From Komagataeibacter xylinus NBRC 15237 (GTDB lineage Bacteria > Pseudomonadota > Alphaproteobacteria > Acetobacterales > Acetobacteraceae), in assembly GCF_001571345.1 (NCBI RefSeq), contig NZ_BCTP01000014.1:1-64000 (forward strand): 64,000 nucleotides of DNA, written 5' to 3'. The notes beneath the pieces were generated by a model. It made no database searches. It was not told where the DNA came from and saw only the letters and a program-made list of their open reading frames with translations. The position numbers and the translations under genes were made by a program. This document shows, one piece after another, positions 54,684-63,115 of the stretch; position 1 is the stretch's first letter; every line of letters begins with the position of its first letter.

Positions 54684-55622
54684 ATGACGCCGCCTGACCA
54701 CCTGCAAACGCCTGCCGCCCGCCGGATTATCGTAACCGGGTGCGACCATGCCTATTTTGAACTGGTGGCCGAACTCATCGCCTCCATCCGCGACCATGCC
54801 GACACGGCCATCGCCGTGATCGACTGCGGCATGACGGCAGGGCAGCGCACGGCATTGCAGGCGCAGGGCGTGCGACTGCTGGCACCCCATATTCCCGATT
54901 ACGCGCCACGCCGCGCGCTGGCAAAGCGGCCTAGCCTTGCCATCAACATCAGCAAGCTGTGGCTTGACCAGATGCTACCTGATTTTGACCTGATCCTGTG
55001 GCTCGATGCCGATACATGGGTGCAGGACGGGCAGGCGCCTGAACGCATGTTTGCCGCGGCACAGAGCCAGACCCTCGCCATCGTGCCCGAAATCGGGGCC
55101 AAGCGGGCCGACCTGCTCGGCGTGCGCTGGATGTGCCCCGGCTGGATGCAGATCCGCTCGTTCCTGTATAAAAACGCCACCCGCGCCCGGTTGCCATTTG
55201 CCATCCGCAGGCGCATCGGGGCCAAGCCGCTGCTCAATGCGGGCGTGTTCTGCCTGCACCGCAATGCCCCCATCTGGCCCGTGCTGCGGCGGTGGCAGGC
55301 GCTGATCCTGCCCCGCCGCCACATGGCCTTTACGCAGGACCAGCTCTGCATTGCACTCGCGGTGTATATCGACGGCCTGCCCGTGACCTTTCTTGATAAC
55401 AGCCACAACTATATCGGCCCCTGGCTGCTTGATGAGACCACGGGCACGCTGGCCAACCTGTTCTTTCCGCACGCGCCGGTGGGCATCGTGCACATGGCCT
55501 CGCAAAAGGCCATGCGCAGCGGGCTGGAGAACACCCTCACCATCCCGACCGTGCAGGGCGGGCAGGCTGCGGTCAATTTGCGCTATGGCGGCATGCGGGC
55601 GCGCTCGGCCCACGCGGGCTGA
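54684..55622 (+). CDS. Putative glycosyltransferase, GT8-like
   Basis: The protein is 312 residues. IIVTGCDHAYFELVAELIASIRDH opens a GT-A fold; LILWLDADTWVQDG near residue 107 supplies a DxD motif; LLNAGVFCLHRNAPIW and FTQDQLCIALAV follow as in GT8/GT24-like enzymes. Substrates are unknown. It is the third gene of a glycosyltransferase run and ends before cruciform repeat copy 10. Confidence 0.82.
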   Translation: MTPPDHLQTPAARRIIVTGCDHAYFELVAELIASIRDHADTAIAVIDCGMTAGQRTALQAQGVRLLAPHIPDYAPRRALAKRPSLAINISKLWLDQMLPDFDLILWLDADTWVQDGQAPERMFAAAQSQTLAIVPEIGAKRADLLGVRWMCPGWMQIRSFLYKNATRARLPFAIRRRIGAKPLLNAGVFCLHRNAPIWPVLRRWQALILPRRHMAFTQDQLCIALAVYIDGLPVTFLDNSHNYIGPWLLDETTGTLANLFFPHAPVGIVHMASQKAMRSGLENTLTIPTVQGGQAAVNLRYGGMRARSAHAG

Positions 55623-55667
55623 GCGACTGCCTGAAAAGTTGGCCCGGAAAACATCCAGCACTCATAA

Positions 55668-55750
55668 GAACGTTTCTGGTGAAGCTTTTTTCAAAAAGCT
55701 TCGAAGAACGCAGCCTTTTTGCAAAAAGGCTGCGCCCAAAAACTTTTATC
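55668..55750. repeat. Cruciform intergenic repeat (copy 10) with compensated stem
   Basis: The first hairpin (55681-55702) is the standard GAAGCTTTTTTCAAAAAGCTTC. In the second the usual GCCGCC/GGCGGC stem has changed on both sides to CGCAGCC (55709-55715) and GGCTGCG (55728-55734), so pairing is kept. The tail ATCAATGCGTTGTTTTCAAACAGTCT continues to ~55775. Confidence 0.92.
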
Positions 55751-55762
55751 AATGCGTTGTTT

Positions 55763-56026
55763 TCAAACAGTCTCCGAGCCTTTGGCCTGCTTTTCGGCAC
55801 GGGCGGTCTGACAGTGCTCGGCGGCCTTGCGCAACTGCTCGGCAAGGTTGAGGGCCAGTTCAGGCGGCAGCACGGTCACCACGCGCCTGTCACCCTTGGG
55901 CATGTGCTCGGGCGCTGTCGCCATGAACAGGTCCATCACCACGATGGAATCCTGCACGGCCTCCGCCCCGCAGCTTACGGTGAGGTAGACCACGGCCCGA
56001 CCGGCGGCGTCGCGTTCCTCTTTCAT
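55763..56026 (-). CDS. Small protein of unknown function (last of a three-gene set)
   Basis: The protein is 87 residues, soluble: KEERDAAGRAVVYLTVSCGAEAVQDSIVVMDLFMATAPEHMPKG, then VLPPELALNLAEQLRKAAEHCQTARAEKQAKG (amphipathic helix). I do not recognise the family. The start is ATG 56026, which has GAGGGAG eight bases upstream; an upstream in-frame ATG at 56053 abuts the previous stop and has no ribosome-binding site. The segment VVMDL also occurs in the first protein of the set. Confidence 0.6.
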   Translation of the reverse strand: MKEERDAAGRAVVYLTVSCGAEAVQDSIVVMDLFMATAPEHMPKGDRRVVTVLPPELALNLAEQLRKAAEHCQTARAEKQAKGSETV

Positions 56027-56053
56027 GGCGGGTTCTCCCTCGGGCGGGCGCAT

Positions 56054-56206
56054 TCAGCGCGTGGTGGGGCGTGACGCATCACGCCGCAGTTGCAGGTTCA
56101 GGCCCTGTATGGTCTTGCGGGCCTGTGCGAGTTCTTCACGCAGGCGGGTGAGTTCCGCCTTCAGCGCCACAATTTCTGCCCGCAGGGCAGGAGGATGATC
56201 GGCCAT
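56054..56206 (-). CDS. 50-residue coiled-coil protein
   Basis: The frame is ATG 56206 to TGA 56054. The product begins MADHPPALRAEIVALKAEL and continues with heptad-spaced Leu (TRLREELAQARKTIQGL), so a short two-stranded coiled coil is likely. AAGGAAG sits eight bases before the ATG, which supports translation. It lies between two other small genes on the same strand with 21- and 27-bp gaps. Function unknown. Confidence 0.55.
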   Translation of the reverse strand: MADHPPALRAEIVALKAELTRLREELAQARKTIQGLNLQLRRDASRPTTR

Positions 56207-56227
56207 GTGCAACATCTTCCTTGCAAA

Positions 56228-56512
56228 TCAGGTTTTGGGGGCGGGCGACGCAAAACGGGCGCGCACCTGCTCGAACAGGGCGCGCGCGGCCATGTCCTTC
56301 GTATCGGTATGCTCGATATGGTGGCGCATGCGGGCAGCGATTTCATCACCATGCAGCACCTTTGCCTCGACGAGCATCTGCATGAGGTCCATGACAACGA
56401 TCTGCTGGGCCGCGATCATCTTGACCACGGGCATGACCTTGGCCTGCGCCGCATCGCCCGCCGCCTGGGCCAGCGCCTTGCGCAGATGGTCCGTTTCAGC
56501 CTGATCGTTCAT
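56228..56512 (-). CDS. Small protein of unknown function (first of a three-gene set)
   Basis: The protein is 94 residues and predicted to be mostly helical: TDHLRKALAQAAGDAAQAKVMPVVKM, IVVMDLMQMLVEAKVLHGDEI, AARMRHHIEHTDTKDMAARALFEQVRARF. GGAGGAG lies six to ten bases before the ATG. No family is recognised. A divergent gene (arfB) starts 133 bp away. The three genes are likely one transcript. Confidence 0.65.
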   Translation of the reverse strand: MNDQAETDHLRKALAQAAGDAAQAKVMPVVKMIAAQQIVVMDLMQMLVEAKVLHGDEIAARMRHHIEHTDTKDMAARALFEQVRARFASPAPKT

Positions 56513-56645
56513 GATTGTGCTCCTCCGCTCTTGTCATCACGCGGCAGGCATGGTGATAGCAAACAGCCCGTGCAGCAATGCCGCCCACGCAGGGCGGCCC
56601 ATAGGCGGATGCCACACCTCCCGCCCTTCAGGACCGTAAACCGCC

Positions 56646-57053
56646 ATGCCGCCCCCCACCATCCCCGATGATGAATTACATGTGACCTACATCCTGGCCT
56701 CGGGACCGGGCGGGCAGAACGTCAATAAGGTGGCAACGGCGGCGCAGTTGCGTTTCGATGCGCGCAATTCCCCTTCACTCTCCGCCCGCGTCAAGAGCAG
56801 GCTGGTTACGGTTGCGGGCAGCCGTATGACGGCGGATGGCGTGATCGTGCTGACCGCGCGGCGCTTTCGCAGCCAGATCCGCAACCGCGAGGATGCCGTG
56901 GCCCGCCTGCATGAGATGATTGCCGAGGCCAGCCATGTGCAGGCCTACCGCGTGCCCACCCGCCCCTCGCGCACGCAGCGCCGCAAGCAGGTGGACAACA
57001 AGAAGCACCGCAGCCGCATCAAGCAGGGCCGCAGCGGCAACCACATGGACTGA
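56646..57053 (+). CDS. arfB: Alternative ribosome-rescue factor ArfB (peptidyl-tRNA hydrolase)
   Basis: The protein is 135 residues. The catalytic GGQ is in ASGPGGQNVNKVATAAQLRFD near residues 20-25, as in class I release factors. A basic C-terminal tail (RPSRTQRRKQVDNKKHRSRIKQGR) would insert into the empty mRNA channel of stalled ribosomes. Length and architecture fit ArfB/YaeJ. It is convergent with the efflux operon; a cruciform repeat lies between. Confidence 0.93.
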   Translation: MPPPTIPDDELHVTYILASGPGGQNVNKVATAAQLRFDARNSPSLSARVKSRLVTVAGSRMTADGVIVLTARRFRSQIRNREDAVARLHEMIAEASHVQAYRVPTRPSRTQRRKQVDNKKHRSRIKQGRSGNHMD

Positions 57054-57063
57054 AGATAAAAAA

Positions 57064-57143
57064 GAAAAGTTTTTGGCGAAGCTTTTTTCAAAAAGCTTCA
57101 GAAGAACACCGCCTTTTCGAAAAAAGGCGGCGCCCGAAACTTC
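57064..57143. repeat. Cruciform intergenic repeat (copy 11)
   Basis: Hairpins GAAGCTTTTTTCAAAAAGCTTC and ACCGCCTTTTCGAAAAAAGGCGGC are in the same arrangement as copy 2. It lies between the convergent arfB and the outer-membrane efflux gene. Confidence 0.9.
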
Positions 57144-57148
57144 CTCCC

Positions 57149-58645
57149 TCACCCCTTCCCGGTCACCTTCTGCCCCTTGGGCGGCGCGGGCACGGGCGTA
57201 TGTTCCGTCCAGCCGCCGCCAAGGGCGCGGTAGAGGGTGATGAGGTTCTGGTAACGCGACACCGCAATCCAGATCTGCCACTGCTGGGCCTGCAACAGCG
57301 TGCGCTGCGACACCAGCGAGGTGAGGTAGGAATCCGTCCCTGCCCTGTAGCGCATCATGGCCAGGCTGTACGCATCGGCCGAGGTCGAGACATACCGGTC
57401 CATCTGCCCCGTCTCGTCGCGATAGGTGTCACGCGCGGCCAGCGCATCCGCCACTTCACGGAAGGCGGACTGCACCGCCTTTTCATATGCCGCAGCCTTC
57501 GAGGCCCGCATGGCGCGCGAGGCCTTCAGGTTGCCGCTGTTCTGCCCCCAGTTGAGCAGGGGCACCTGCAACTGCGGCGACACGCCCCATGTGGTTGCAG
57601 CCGAGGTAAACAGCTTGTGCGGCTGAAGGCTGCTGATGCCATCGGATGCGGTGAGCGTGATACGCGGGTAGAACGCCGCCTTGGCCGCGCCAATATCGGC
57701 ATTGGCGGCCAGCAGGTCATGCTCGGCGGCCATGATGTCGGGGCGGTGTTCAAGCACCTCGCCGGGCAGGCCCGGCGGCAGGTCCTGCATGATGGTCTGC
57801 TGCCCCAGCGGGCTGGCAGGCGGCAGGTTATCGGGGATGGGCTCGCCGATGAGCATGGTCAGCAGGTTCTCATCCTGCCGCACATGCCGGCGCGATTCAT
57901 CGCGGAAGGCCCCGCTCTGCGCCACCTGTGTTTCCGTCTGGCGCAGGGTCATCTGGTCGGTCTCGCCATGGGCGAAGCGGGCCTTGACCATCTCCAGCGT
58001 GGCTTCCTGCGAGGTCATCGTCTCATCGGACAGGCGCAGCGAAGCCTGGTCGCCCAGCCACGAAACATAGGCCGTGGCCACCTGTGAGATGATGCTGATC
58101 AGCATGGCGCGCGCGTTTTCGCGCTGCATCAGCGCATGTTCCGCCGCCTCGCGCGACATGCTGCGGATGCGCCCGAACAGATCGATCTCATACGACGAGA
58201 CGCCAATGCCCATCTGGTAATATTTGAACATGGGCGGGTTGCCGGTATCGAGGCCAGGCGCAAAGCTCAGGCCGGCGGCATCCGATGGCCCCTGGAACAT
58301 CGCCTCGCCACCGCCACTGATGGCAGGGAACAGGCTGGCATGCTGGATGTCAAACTGCCCCTGCGCGCGGCGGATATCGGCTGCCGCCTCCCGCAGGTCG
58401 CGGTTTTGCCGGATGGCGATGGCAATCAGCACCCTGAGCCGGGGGTCGGTAAAGAATTCCGCCCAGCCCAGATTGGCCGCGAGCGGGTTCTCGGCCACCG
58501 CGTCGCCCGTGGTGGCGTAAGCGGGCCATGCCTTGGCCAGCGGCGGGGTGGGGCGCTTGTAATGCGGGATCATGGTGCAGCCCGCCAGCAGCATGGCCGC
58601 AAGCGTTGCGGCACCGGCCCGCCTGAGTGTGGGGAGAACGGTCAT
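57149..58645 (-). CDS. RND efflux outer-membrane lipoprotein (NodT/OprM family)
   Basis: The protein is 498 residues. The lipobox is AAMLLAGCTMIPHYKRPTPPL. Two TolC-like repeats follow (LRVLIAIAIRQNRDLREAAADIRRAQGQFDIQHASLFPAI and LEHRPDIMAAEHDLLAANADIGAAKAAFYPRITLTAS). It forms the trimeric outer-membrane channel of the tripartite pump encoded upstream. It starts 4 bases after the permease stop; ATG 58645 is used because the longer frame to 58816 overlaps the permease gene. Confidence 0.93.
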   Translation of the reverse strand: MTVLPTLRRAGAATLAAMLLAGCTMIPHYKRPTPPLAKAWPAYATTGDAVAENPLAANLGWAEFFTDPRLRVLIAIAIRQNRDLREAAADIRRAQGQFDIQHASLFPAISGGGEAMFQGPSDAAGLSFAPGLDTGNPPMFKYYQMGIGVSSYEIDLFGRIRSMSREAAEHALMQRENARAMLISIISQVATAYVSWLGDQASLRLSDETMTSQEATLEMVKARFAHGETDQMTLRQTETQVAQSGAFRDESRRHVRQDENLLTMLIGEPIPDNLPPASPLGQQTIMQDLPPGLPGEVLEHRPDIMAAEHDLLAANADIGAAKAAFYPRITLTASDGISSLQPHKLFTSAATTWGVSPQLQVPLLNWGQNSGNLKASRAMRASKAAAYEKAVQSAFREVADALAARDTYRDETGQMDRYVSTSADAYSLAMMRYRAGTDSYLTSLVSQRTLLQAQQWQIWIAVSRYQNLITLYRALGGGWTEHTPVPAPPKGQKVTGKG

Positions 58646-58649
58646 TGCA

Positions 58650-61600
58650 TTACGCTCCCTTGGTCCGCTCGGACAGGCGCCTGACGCGGAACAGGCGCAG
58701 CACCACCACAAAGAACAGCGGCACGAAATACACCGCCAGCAGGGTGGCCGTGAGCATGCCGCCCACCACGGCCGTGCCGATGGCGACACGCGCCGCCGAA
58801 CCGGCCCCCGAGGCAATGGCCAGCGGAAACACGCCCACCACGAAGGCGATGGACGTCATGAGAATGGGGCGCAGGCGCTCGCGGCCTGCTTCAAGCACCG
58901 ATTCCTCAAGTGTTGCCCCGTTCTCGAAAAACGCCTTGGCGAATTCCACGATCAGGATGGCGTTCTTCACCGCCAGCCCCACCGTGGTCAGCAGCCCGAC
59001 CTGGAAATACACGTCATTGGCCATGCCGCGCAGCAGGGTGGCCACGATCGCACCCAGCACGCCCAGCGGAATGACCAGCAGCACGGCAAACGGAATGGCC
59101 CAGCTTTCATACAACGCCGCCAGGCAGAACAGGATGACGATCACCGCCAGCGTGTAAAGCGGCCCGGTGGAAGAGCCCGAGGCCATCTGCTCGAACGAAA
59201 GCCCGGTCCACTCATACCCCACGCCGGTGGGCAGCTTGGCCAGGATTTCCTTCATGGCAGCGATCGAATCTCCCGAACTGTAACCCGCGGCGGGCTGGCC
59301 AAGGATTTCGAAGGCATTGAGGCCGTTATAGTCCTCGACCTTCTGCGGCCCCATGATCCACTGCCCGGACACGAAGGCGTTGAACGGCACCATGCTGCCG
59401 GTGGCGTTGCGGATATACCATTTGCTCAGGTCATCGGGGATCATGCGCGCATCGGGCTCGCCCTGAATGTAGACCTGCTTCACGCGGTCATCACGCAGGA
59501 ACTGGTTGACATAGATCGACCCCAGCGCCCCCTCGATGGTGGTGTTGATGTCGGCAATGGTGATGCCCAGCGCATTGGCCTTCTCGCGGTCGATATCGAG
59601 CTGGAACTGCGGCGCGTCTTCCATGCCGTTGGGGCGCACGGCGGTCAGGCGGCGGTCTTTCGCCGCCATGCCCAGCACCATGTTGCGCGCCGCGAGCATT
59701 TTGGTGTGGCCAAGGTGGCCACGGTCTTCCAGTTCAAGGTCGAAGCCGGTGGCGTTGCCGAGTTCCAGCACGGCGGGCGGGTTGACGGCAAAGATCTGGG
59801 CGACCGGATCGGTCCAGAAATGCATCATGATGCGCATGGCAATCGCAGCCGAGGTCTGGCTGGCGGCGGGCCGCTCATCCCAGTCCTTGAGCCGGATGAA
59901 GAAGGCGCCCGCAGTCTGCCCCTGGCCTGCAAAGTTGAACCCGTTCGTGGAATAGACGGATTCGACATTGTTGCCCTCGGTCCTGAGCACGTAGTCGGCA
60001 ATCTTGCGGTTGACGGCCGCCGTCTCCTCCAGCGTGGCCCCCGCGGGCATGGTGACCTGGCCAAAGATCAGGCCCTGGTCCTCATCAGGCAGGAAGCCTG
60101 AGGGCAGGCGCATGAACAGCCAGCCCACGCCCACCGTAATCAGCACGAACATCAGCATGGACAGGCCCGCATGCCCGAGCACGCGGCCCACCCCGTTCTG
60201 GTAGGCCGTGGTCATGCGCGCGAAATGGCGGTTGAACCAGCCTGCGGCCCCGGTGGTCTTTTCATGCGTGCCGGGCTTGAGCATGGTGGCGCACAGGGCC
60301 GGGGTCATGACCATGGCCACCACCACCGAAAGCCACATGGCCGCGACGATGGTGATGGAAAACTGCCGGTAGATCACGCCCGTCGAGCCGCCAAAGGCCG
60401 CCATGGGCAGGAACACCGCCGTGAGCACCAGCACGATGCCGACCAGCGCGCCCGAGATCTCGTCCATCGACTGCCGGGCCGCATCACGCGGGGAGAGCTT
60501 CTTCTCGGTCATGACGCGCTCGACATTTTCCACCACCACGATGGCGTCATCGACCAGAAGGCCCACGGCCAGCACCATGGCCAGCATGGTCAGCGTGTTG
60601 ATGGAAAAGCCAAGGGCAGCCAGGATGCCGAACGTGCCCAGCAGCACCACCGGCACCGCGATGGTGGGGATCAGTGTGGCGCGGAAGTTCTGCAAGAACA
60701 CCAGCATGACCAGGAACACCAGCGCGATCGCCTCGATCAGCGTAATGACCACTTCCTTGATCGACAGCACGATGAAGGGTTCGGTATCAAGCGGATAGAC
60801 GGTTTTCAGCCCCGGCGGGAAGAACTGCTCGAGTTCCTTTATCTGCTCGCGCACCGCGTTCTCGGTCTGGAGCTGGTTGGCGCCGGGGGCGAGCTTGAGC
60901 GCCATGCCCGAGGCCGGCATGTTGTTGTAGTAGGAATGGGTGTTGTAGGTCTGCGGCCCCAGTTCGACGCGGGCCACGTCACGGATGCGCACCTGCGAGC
61001 CATCCTGCTGCACCTTGAGCAGGATCTTCTCGAACGCCTCGGCCGAGCGCAGGCGCGTCGGCCCGATGATGGTCGCATCCAGCCGCACGCCCTTTACCGC
61101 CGGCACGCCGCCAAGTTCACCCGATGAAACCTGGATGTTCTGCGTCTGGATCGCGGTCTGCACATCGCCCACTGTCAGGCCGTATTTGTACAGCTTCGAC
61201 GGGTCGAGCCAGATGCGCATGGCGTATTCCGCGCCGAACAGCGTGTGATCGCCCACGCCGGTCACGCGGCTGAGCGGATCAGAGATGTTCGATGCCACGT
61301 AATCGGCGATGTCAGCGCCGGTCATGCTGTTATCGGTCGAGATGAAGCCGAGCACCATCATGAAGTTCTTGACGGCCTTGGTAATGCTCAGGCCCTGCGC
61401 GGTCACTTCCTGCGGCAGCTTGGGCTGGGCAAGCTGGAGCTTGTTCTGCACCTGCACCTGCGCAATGTCAGGGTTGGTGCCCTGCGCGAAGGTCAGGTCG
61501 ATTTCCATCTGCCCCGAGGCATAGGACTGCGAGGAGATGTATTCGAGGTGATCGAGCCCGAACATCTGCTGCAGGATGGGGCGCACCACCGTATCGTTCA

Positions 61601-61775
61601 CCGTATCGGCCGAAGCACCCGGATAGGTCACGGTAATGGCGATCTGCGGCGGCGCGATGGAGGGATACTGCGCGATGGGCAGGCGGAAGATCGACACCCC
61701 GCCCACGAGCATGATGATCAGCCCGATCACCCATGCGAAGATGGGCCGGTCAATGAAAAAGCGCGACAGAGACAT
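58650..61775 (-). CDS. RND multidrug efflux permease (HAE1, AcrB/MexB-like)
   Basis: This is a 1041-residue trimeric inner-membrane drug/proton antiporter. It begins MSLSRFFIDRPIFAWVIGLIIMLVGGVSIFRLPIAQYPSIAPP, as in AcrB, with the proton-relay helix MLAMVLAVGLLVDDAIVVVENVERVM (paired Asp) and a duplicated TM region ending in LLAVYFVPLFFVVVLRLF. Two large periplasmic loops are present. It lies 6 bases after the adaptor gene. Substrates cannot be predicted; the family exports solvents, dyes and antibiotics. Confidence 0.96.
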   Translation of the reverse strand: MSLSRFFIDRPIFAWVIGLIIMLVGGVSIFRLPIAQYPSIAPPQIAITVTYPGASADTVNDTVVRPILQQMFGLDHLEYISSQSYASGQMEIDLTFAQGTNPDIAQVQVQNKLQLAQPKLPQEVTAQGLSITKAVKNFMMVLGFISTDNSMTGADIADYVASNISDPLSRVTGVGDHTLFGAEYAMRIWLDPSKLYKYGLTVGDVQTAIQTQNIQVSSGELGGVPAVKGVRLDATIIGPTRLRSAEAFEKILLKVQQDGSQVRIRDVARVELGPQTYNTHSYYNNMPASGMALKLAPGANQLQTENAVREQIKELEQFFPPGLKTVYPLDTEPFIVLSIKEVVITLIEAIALVFLVMLVFLQNFRATLIPTIAVPVVLLGTFGILAALGFSINTLTMLAMVLAVGLLVDDAIVVVENVERVMTEKKLSPRDAARQSMDEISGALVGIVLVLTAVFLPMAAFGGSTGVIYRQFSITIVAAMWLSVVVAMVMTPALCATMLKPGTHEKTTGAAGWFNRHFARMTTAYQNGVGRVLGHAGLSMLMFVLITVGVGWLFMRLPSGFLPDEDQGLIFGQVTMPAGATLEETAAVNRKIADYVLRTEGNNVESVYSTNGFNFAGQGQTAGAFFIRLKDWDERPAASQTSAAIAMRIMMHFWTDPVAQIFAVNPPAVLELGNATGFDLELEDRGHLGHTKMLAARNMVLGMAAKDRRLTAVRPNGMEDAPQFQLDIDREKANALGITIADINTTIEGALGSIYVNQFLRDDRVKQVYIQGEPDARMIPDDLSKWYIRNATGSMVPFNAFVSGQWIMGPQKVEDYNGLNAFEILGQPAAGYSSGDSIAAMKEILAKLPTGVGYEWTGLSFEQMASGSSTGPLYTLAVIVILFCLAALYESWAIPFAVLLVIPLGVLGAIVATLLRGMANDVYFQVGLLTTVGLAVKNAILIVEFAKAFFENGATLEESVLEAGRERLRPILMTSIAFVVGVFPLAIASGAGSAARVAIGTAVVGGMLTATLLAVYFVPLFFVVVLRLFRVRRLSERTKGA

Positions 61776-61781
61776 GGGGGG

Positions 61782-62924
61782 TTATCCTGCCTTGGCCGGT
61801 TCGGCGGCGTCCTGCGGGGCGACGGTGTCGCCGGAGTGGATTTTCTGCACGCCCTCAAGCACCACGCGCTCGCCGCTTTTCAGCCCGTCGGTCACCAGCC
61901 AGTCCGTGCCGATGGCCTGCCCGACCATGATGGCGCGCAGGCTGACCTTGTTATCGGCATCGACCACCCATACCTGCGGGTCACCGTGGGAGTTGCGCTG
62001 CACGGCCTGCTGCGGCACCAGCAGGGCGGTGGGGTCAAGACCCTCCGCCAGTTGGGCATGCACGTACATGCCGGGCAGCAGCAGCCGCTCGGGGTTGGGC
62101 ATGACCGCGCGGACCACGACGGTGGCGGTGGCTTCATCCACGTTCACTTCCGAGAACTGCATGCTGCCGGAATGCTCGTAGGTCGTGCCATCTTCCAGGG
62201 TCACGGTAATGGAGGCGGCATTGTCGCCCGCGCGCGTCAGCCGCCCCTGCGCCAGCTCGCGCTTGAAGCGCAGCAGTTCGGTCGCGGGCAGGTTCACATC
62301 CACATAGATCGGGTCAAGCCGGGTGACGATGGCGACGTTGTTGGTCTGGTTGGCGGTGACCAGCGCACCCACGGTCAGGATGGAGCGACCGATGCGGCCC
62401 GTGATCGGGGCATTCATGTGGGTGTAGCCCAGATCGACCGTGGCGCGCTCGAGCTGGCCCTTCGCACTCAGGATATCGCCCTGGGCCGCGCGTTCGGCGG
62501 CCAGCGCGTCATCATATTCCTGCTGGCTCACGGCATGGGCCTTGAGCAGCGGCCCGTAGCGGGTAAGCTTGGCGCGCGCCGTGACCTCGCTGCCCTGGGC
62601 ATGCAATAGCTGGCCCTGGGCGCTGTCCACTGCCGCCTGATAGATGCTGGGATCGATCTGGTAGAGCTGCTGGCCCACCTGCACGTCCGTGCCTTCAACG
62701 AACAGGCGCTTCTGGATCACGCCGCTGACCTGCGGGCGCACCTGCGCGATCTCGAACGCTTCGGTGCGGCCGGGAAGCTGGGTGTGAATTTCCACCGGGG
62801 CGGCCTTGAGCGTCATGACCGTAACGGGCTGGGGCGGCATCTTGTGGGGGGCGGCATGCTTCTGGCACCCCGCCAGGGCGAGTATCAGAGCCGCCGGGGC
62901 TACGACACGGGAATATTGCATCAT
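61782..62924 (-). CDS. RND efflux periplasmic adaptor (membrane fusion protein)
   Basis: The protein is 380 residues. A lipoprotein signal (ALILALAGCQKHAA) anchors it in the inner membrane. Lipoyl halves flank a coiled-coil hairpin (IYQAAVDSAQGQLLHAQGSEVTARAKLTRYGPLLKAHAVSQQEYDDALAAERAAQ), followed by beta-barrel and membrane-proximal domains (GRIGRSILTVGALVTANQTN). It is the first gene of the minus-strand efflux operon. The start is taken as ATG 62924; an in-frame TTG lies nine bases upstream. Confidence 0.94.
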   Translation of the reverse strand: MMQYSRVVAPAALILALAGCQKHAAPHKMPPQPVTVMTLKAAPVEIHTQLPGRTEAFEIAQVRPQVSGVIQKRLFVEGTDVQVGQQLYQIDPSIYQAAVDSAQGQLLHAQGSEVTARAKLTRYGPLLKAHAVSQQEYDDALAAERAAQGDILSAKGQLERATVDLGYTHMNAPITGRIGRSILTVGALVTANQTNNVAIVTRLDPIYVDVNLPATELLRFKRELAQGRLTRAGDNAASITVTLEDGTTYEHSGSMQFSEVNVDEATATVVVRAVMPNPERLLLPGMYVHAQLAEGLDPTALLVPQQAVQRNSHGDPQVWVVDADNKVSLRAIMVGQAIGTDWLVTDGLKSGERVVLEGVQKIHSGDTVAPQDAAEPAKAG

Positions 62925-63011
62925 GGTCACCAACCGGCTTGAGGGCCGTAATCTAAAAATGTTTCTGAATCACGTCCGTGCTGTTTGCCGCACATGGCCG
63001 CCATAGGAAAG

Positions 63012-63035
63012 CCAAATAAGGAAACCATTTGGTTT
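63012..63035. promoter_or_regulatory. Nested palindromes, candidate TetR operator of the efflux locus
   Basis: In the 190-bp divergent gap there is a perfect AAACCA-TT-TGGTTT palindrome (63022-63035) and an overlapping inverted repeat CCAAAT...ATTTGG (63012-63032). Position between the regulator and the pump operon fits a TetR-type operator. Confidence 0.5.
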
Positions 63036-63115
63036 TCAATGAATGGAAAACTATATCGTCTCCATAAGGCGGTCAAGCAGGGCACCCATTCAAAAATGGC
63101 CGGAGCAGATTACGA

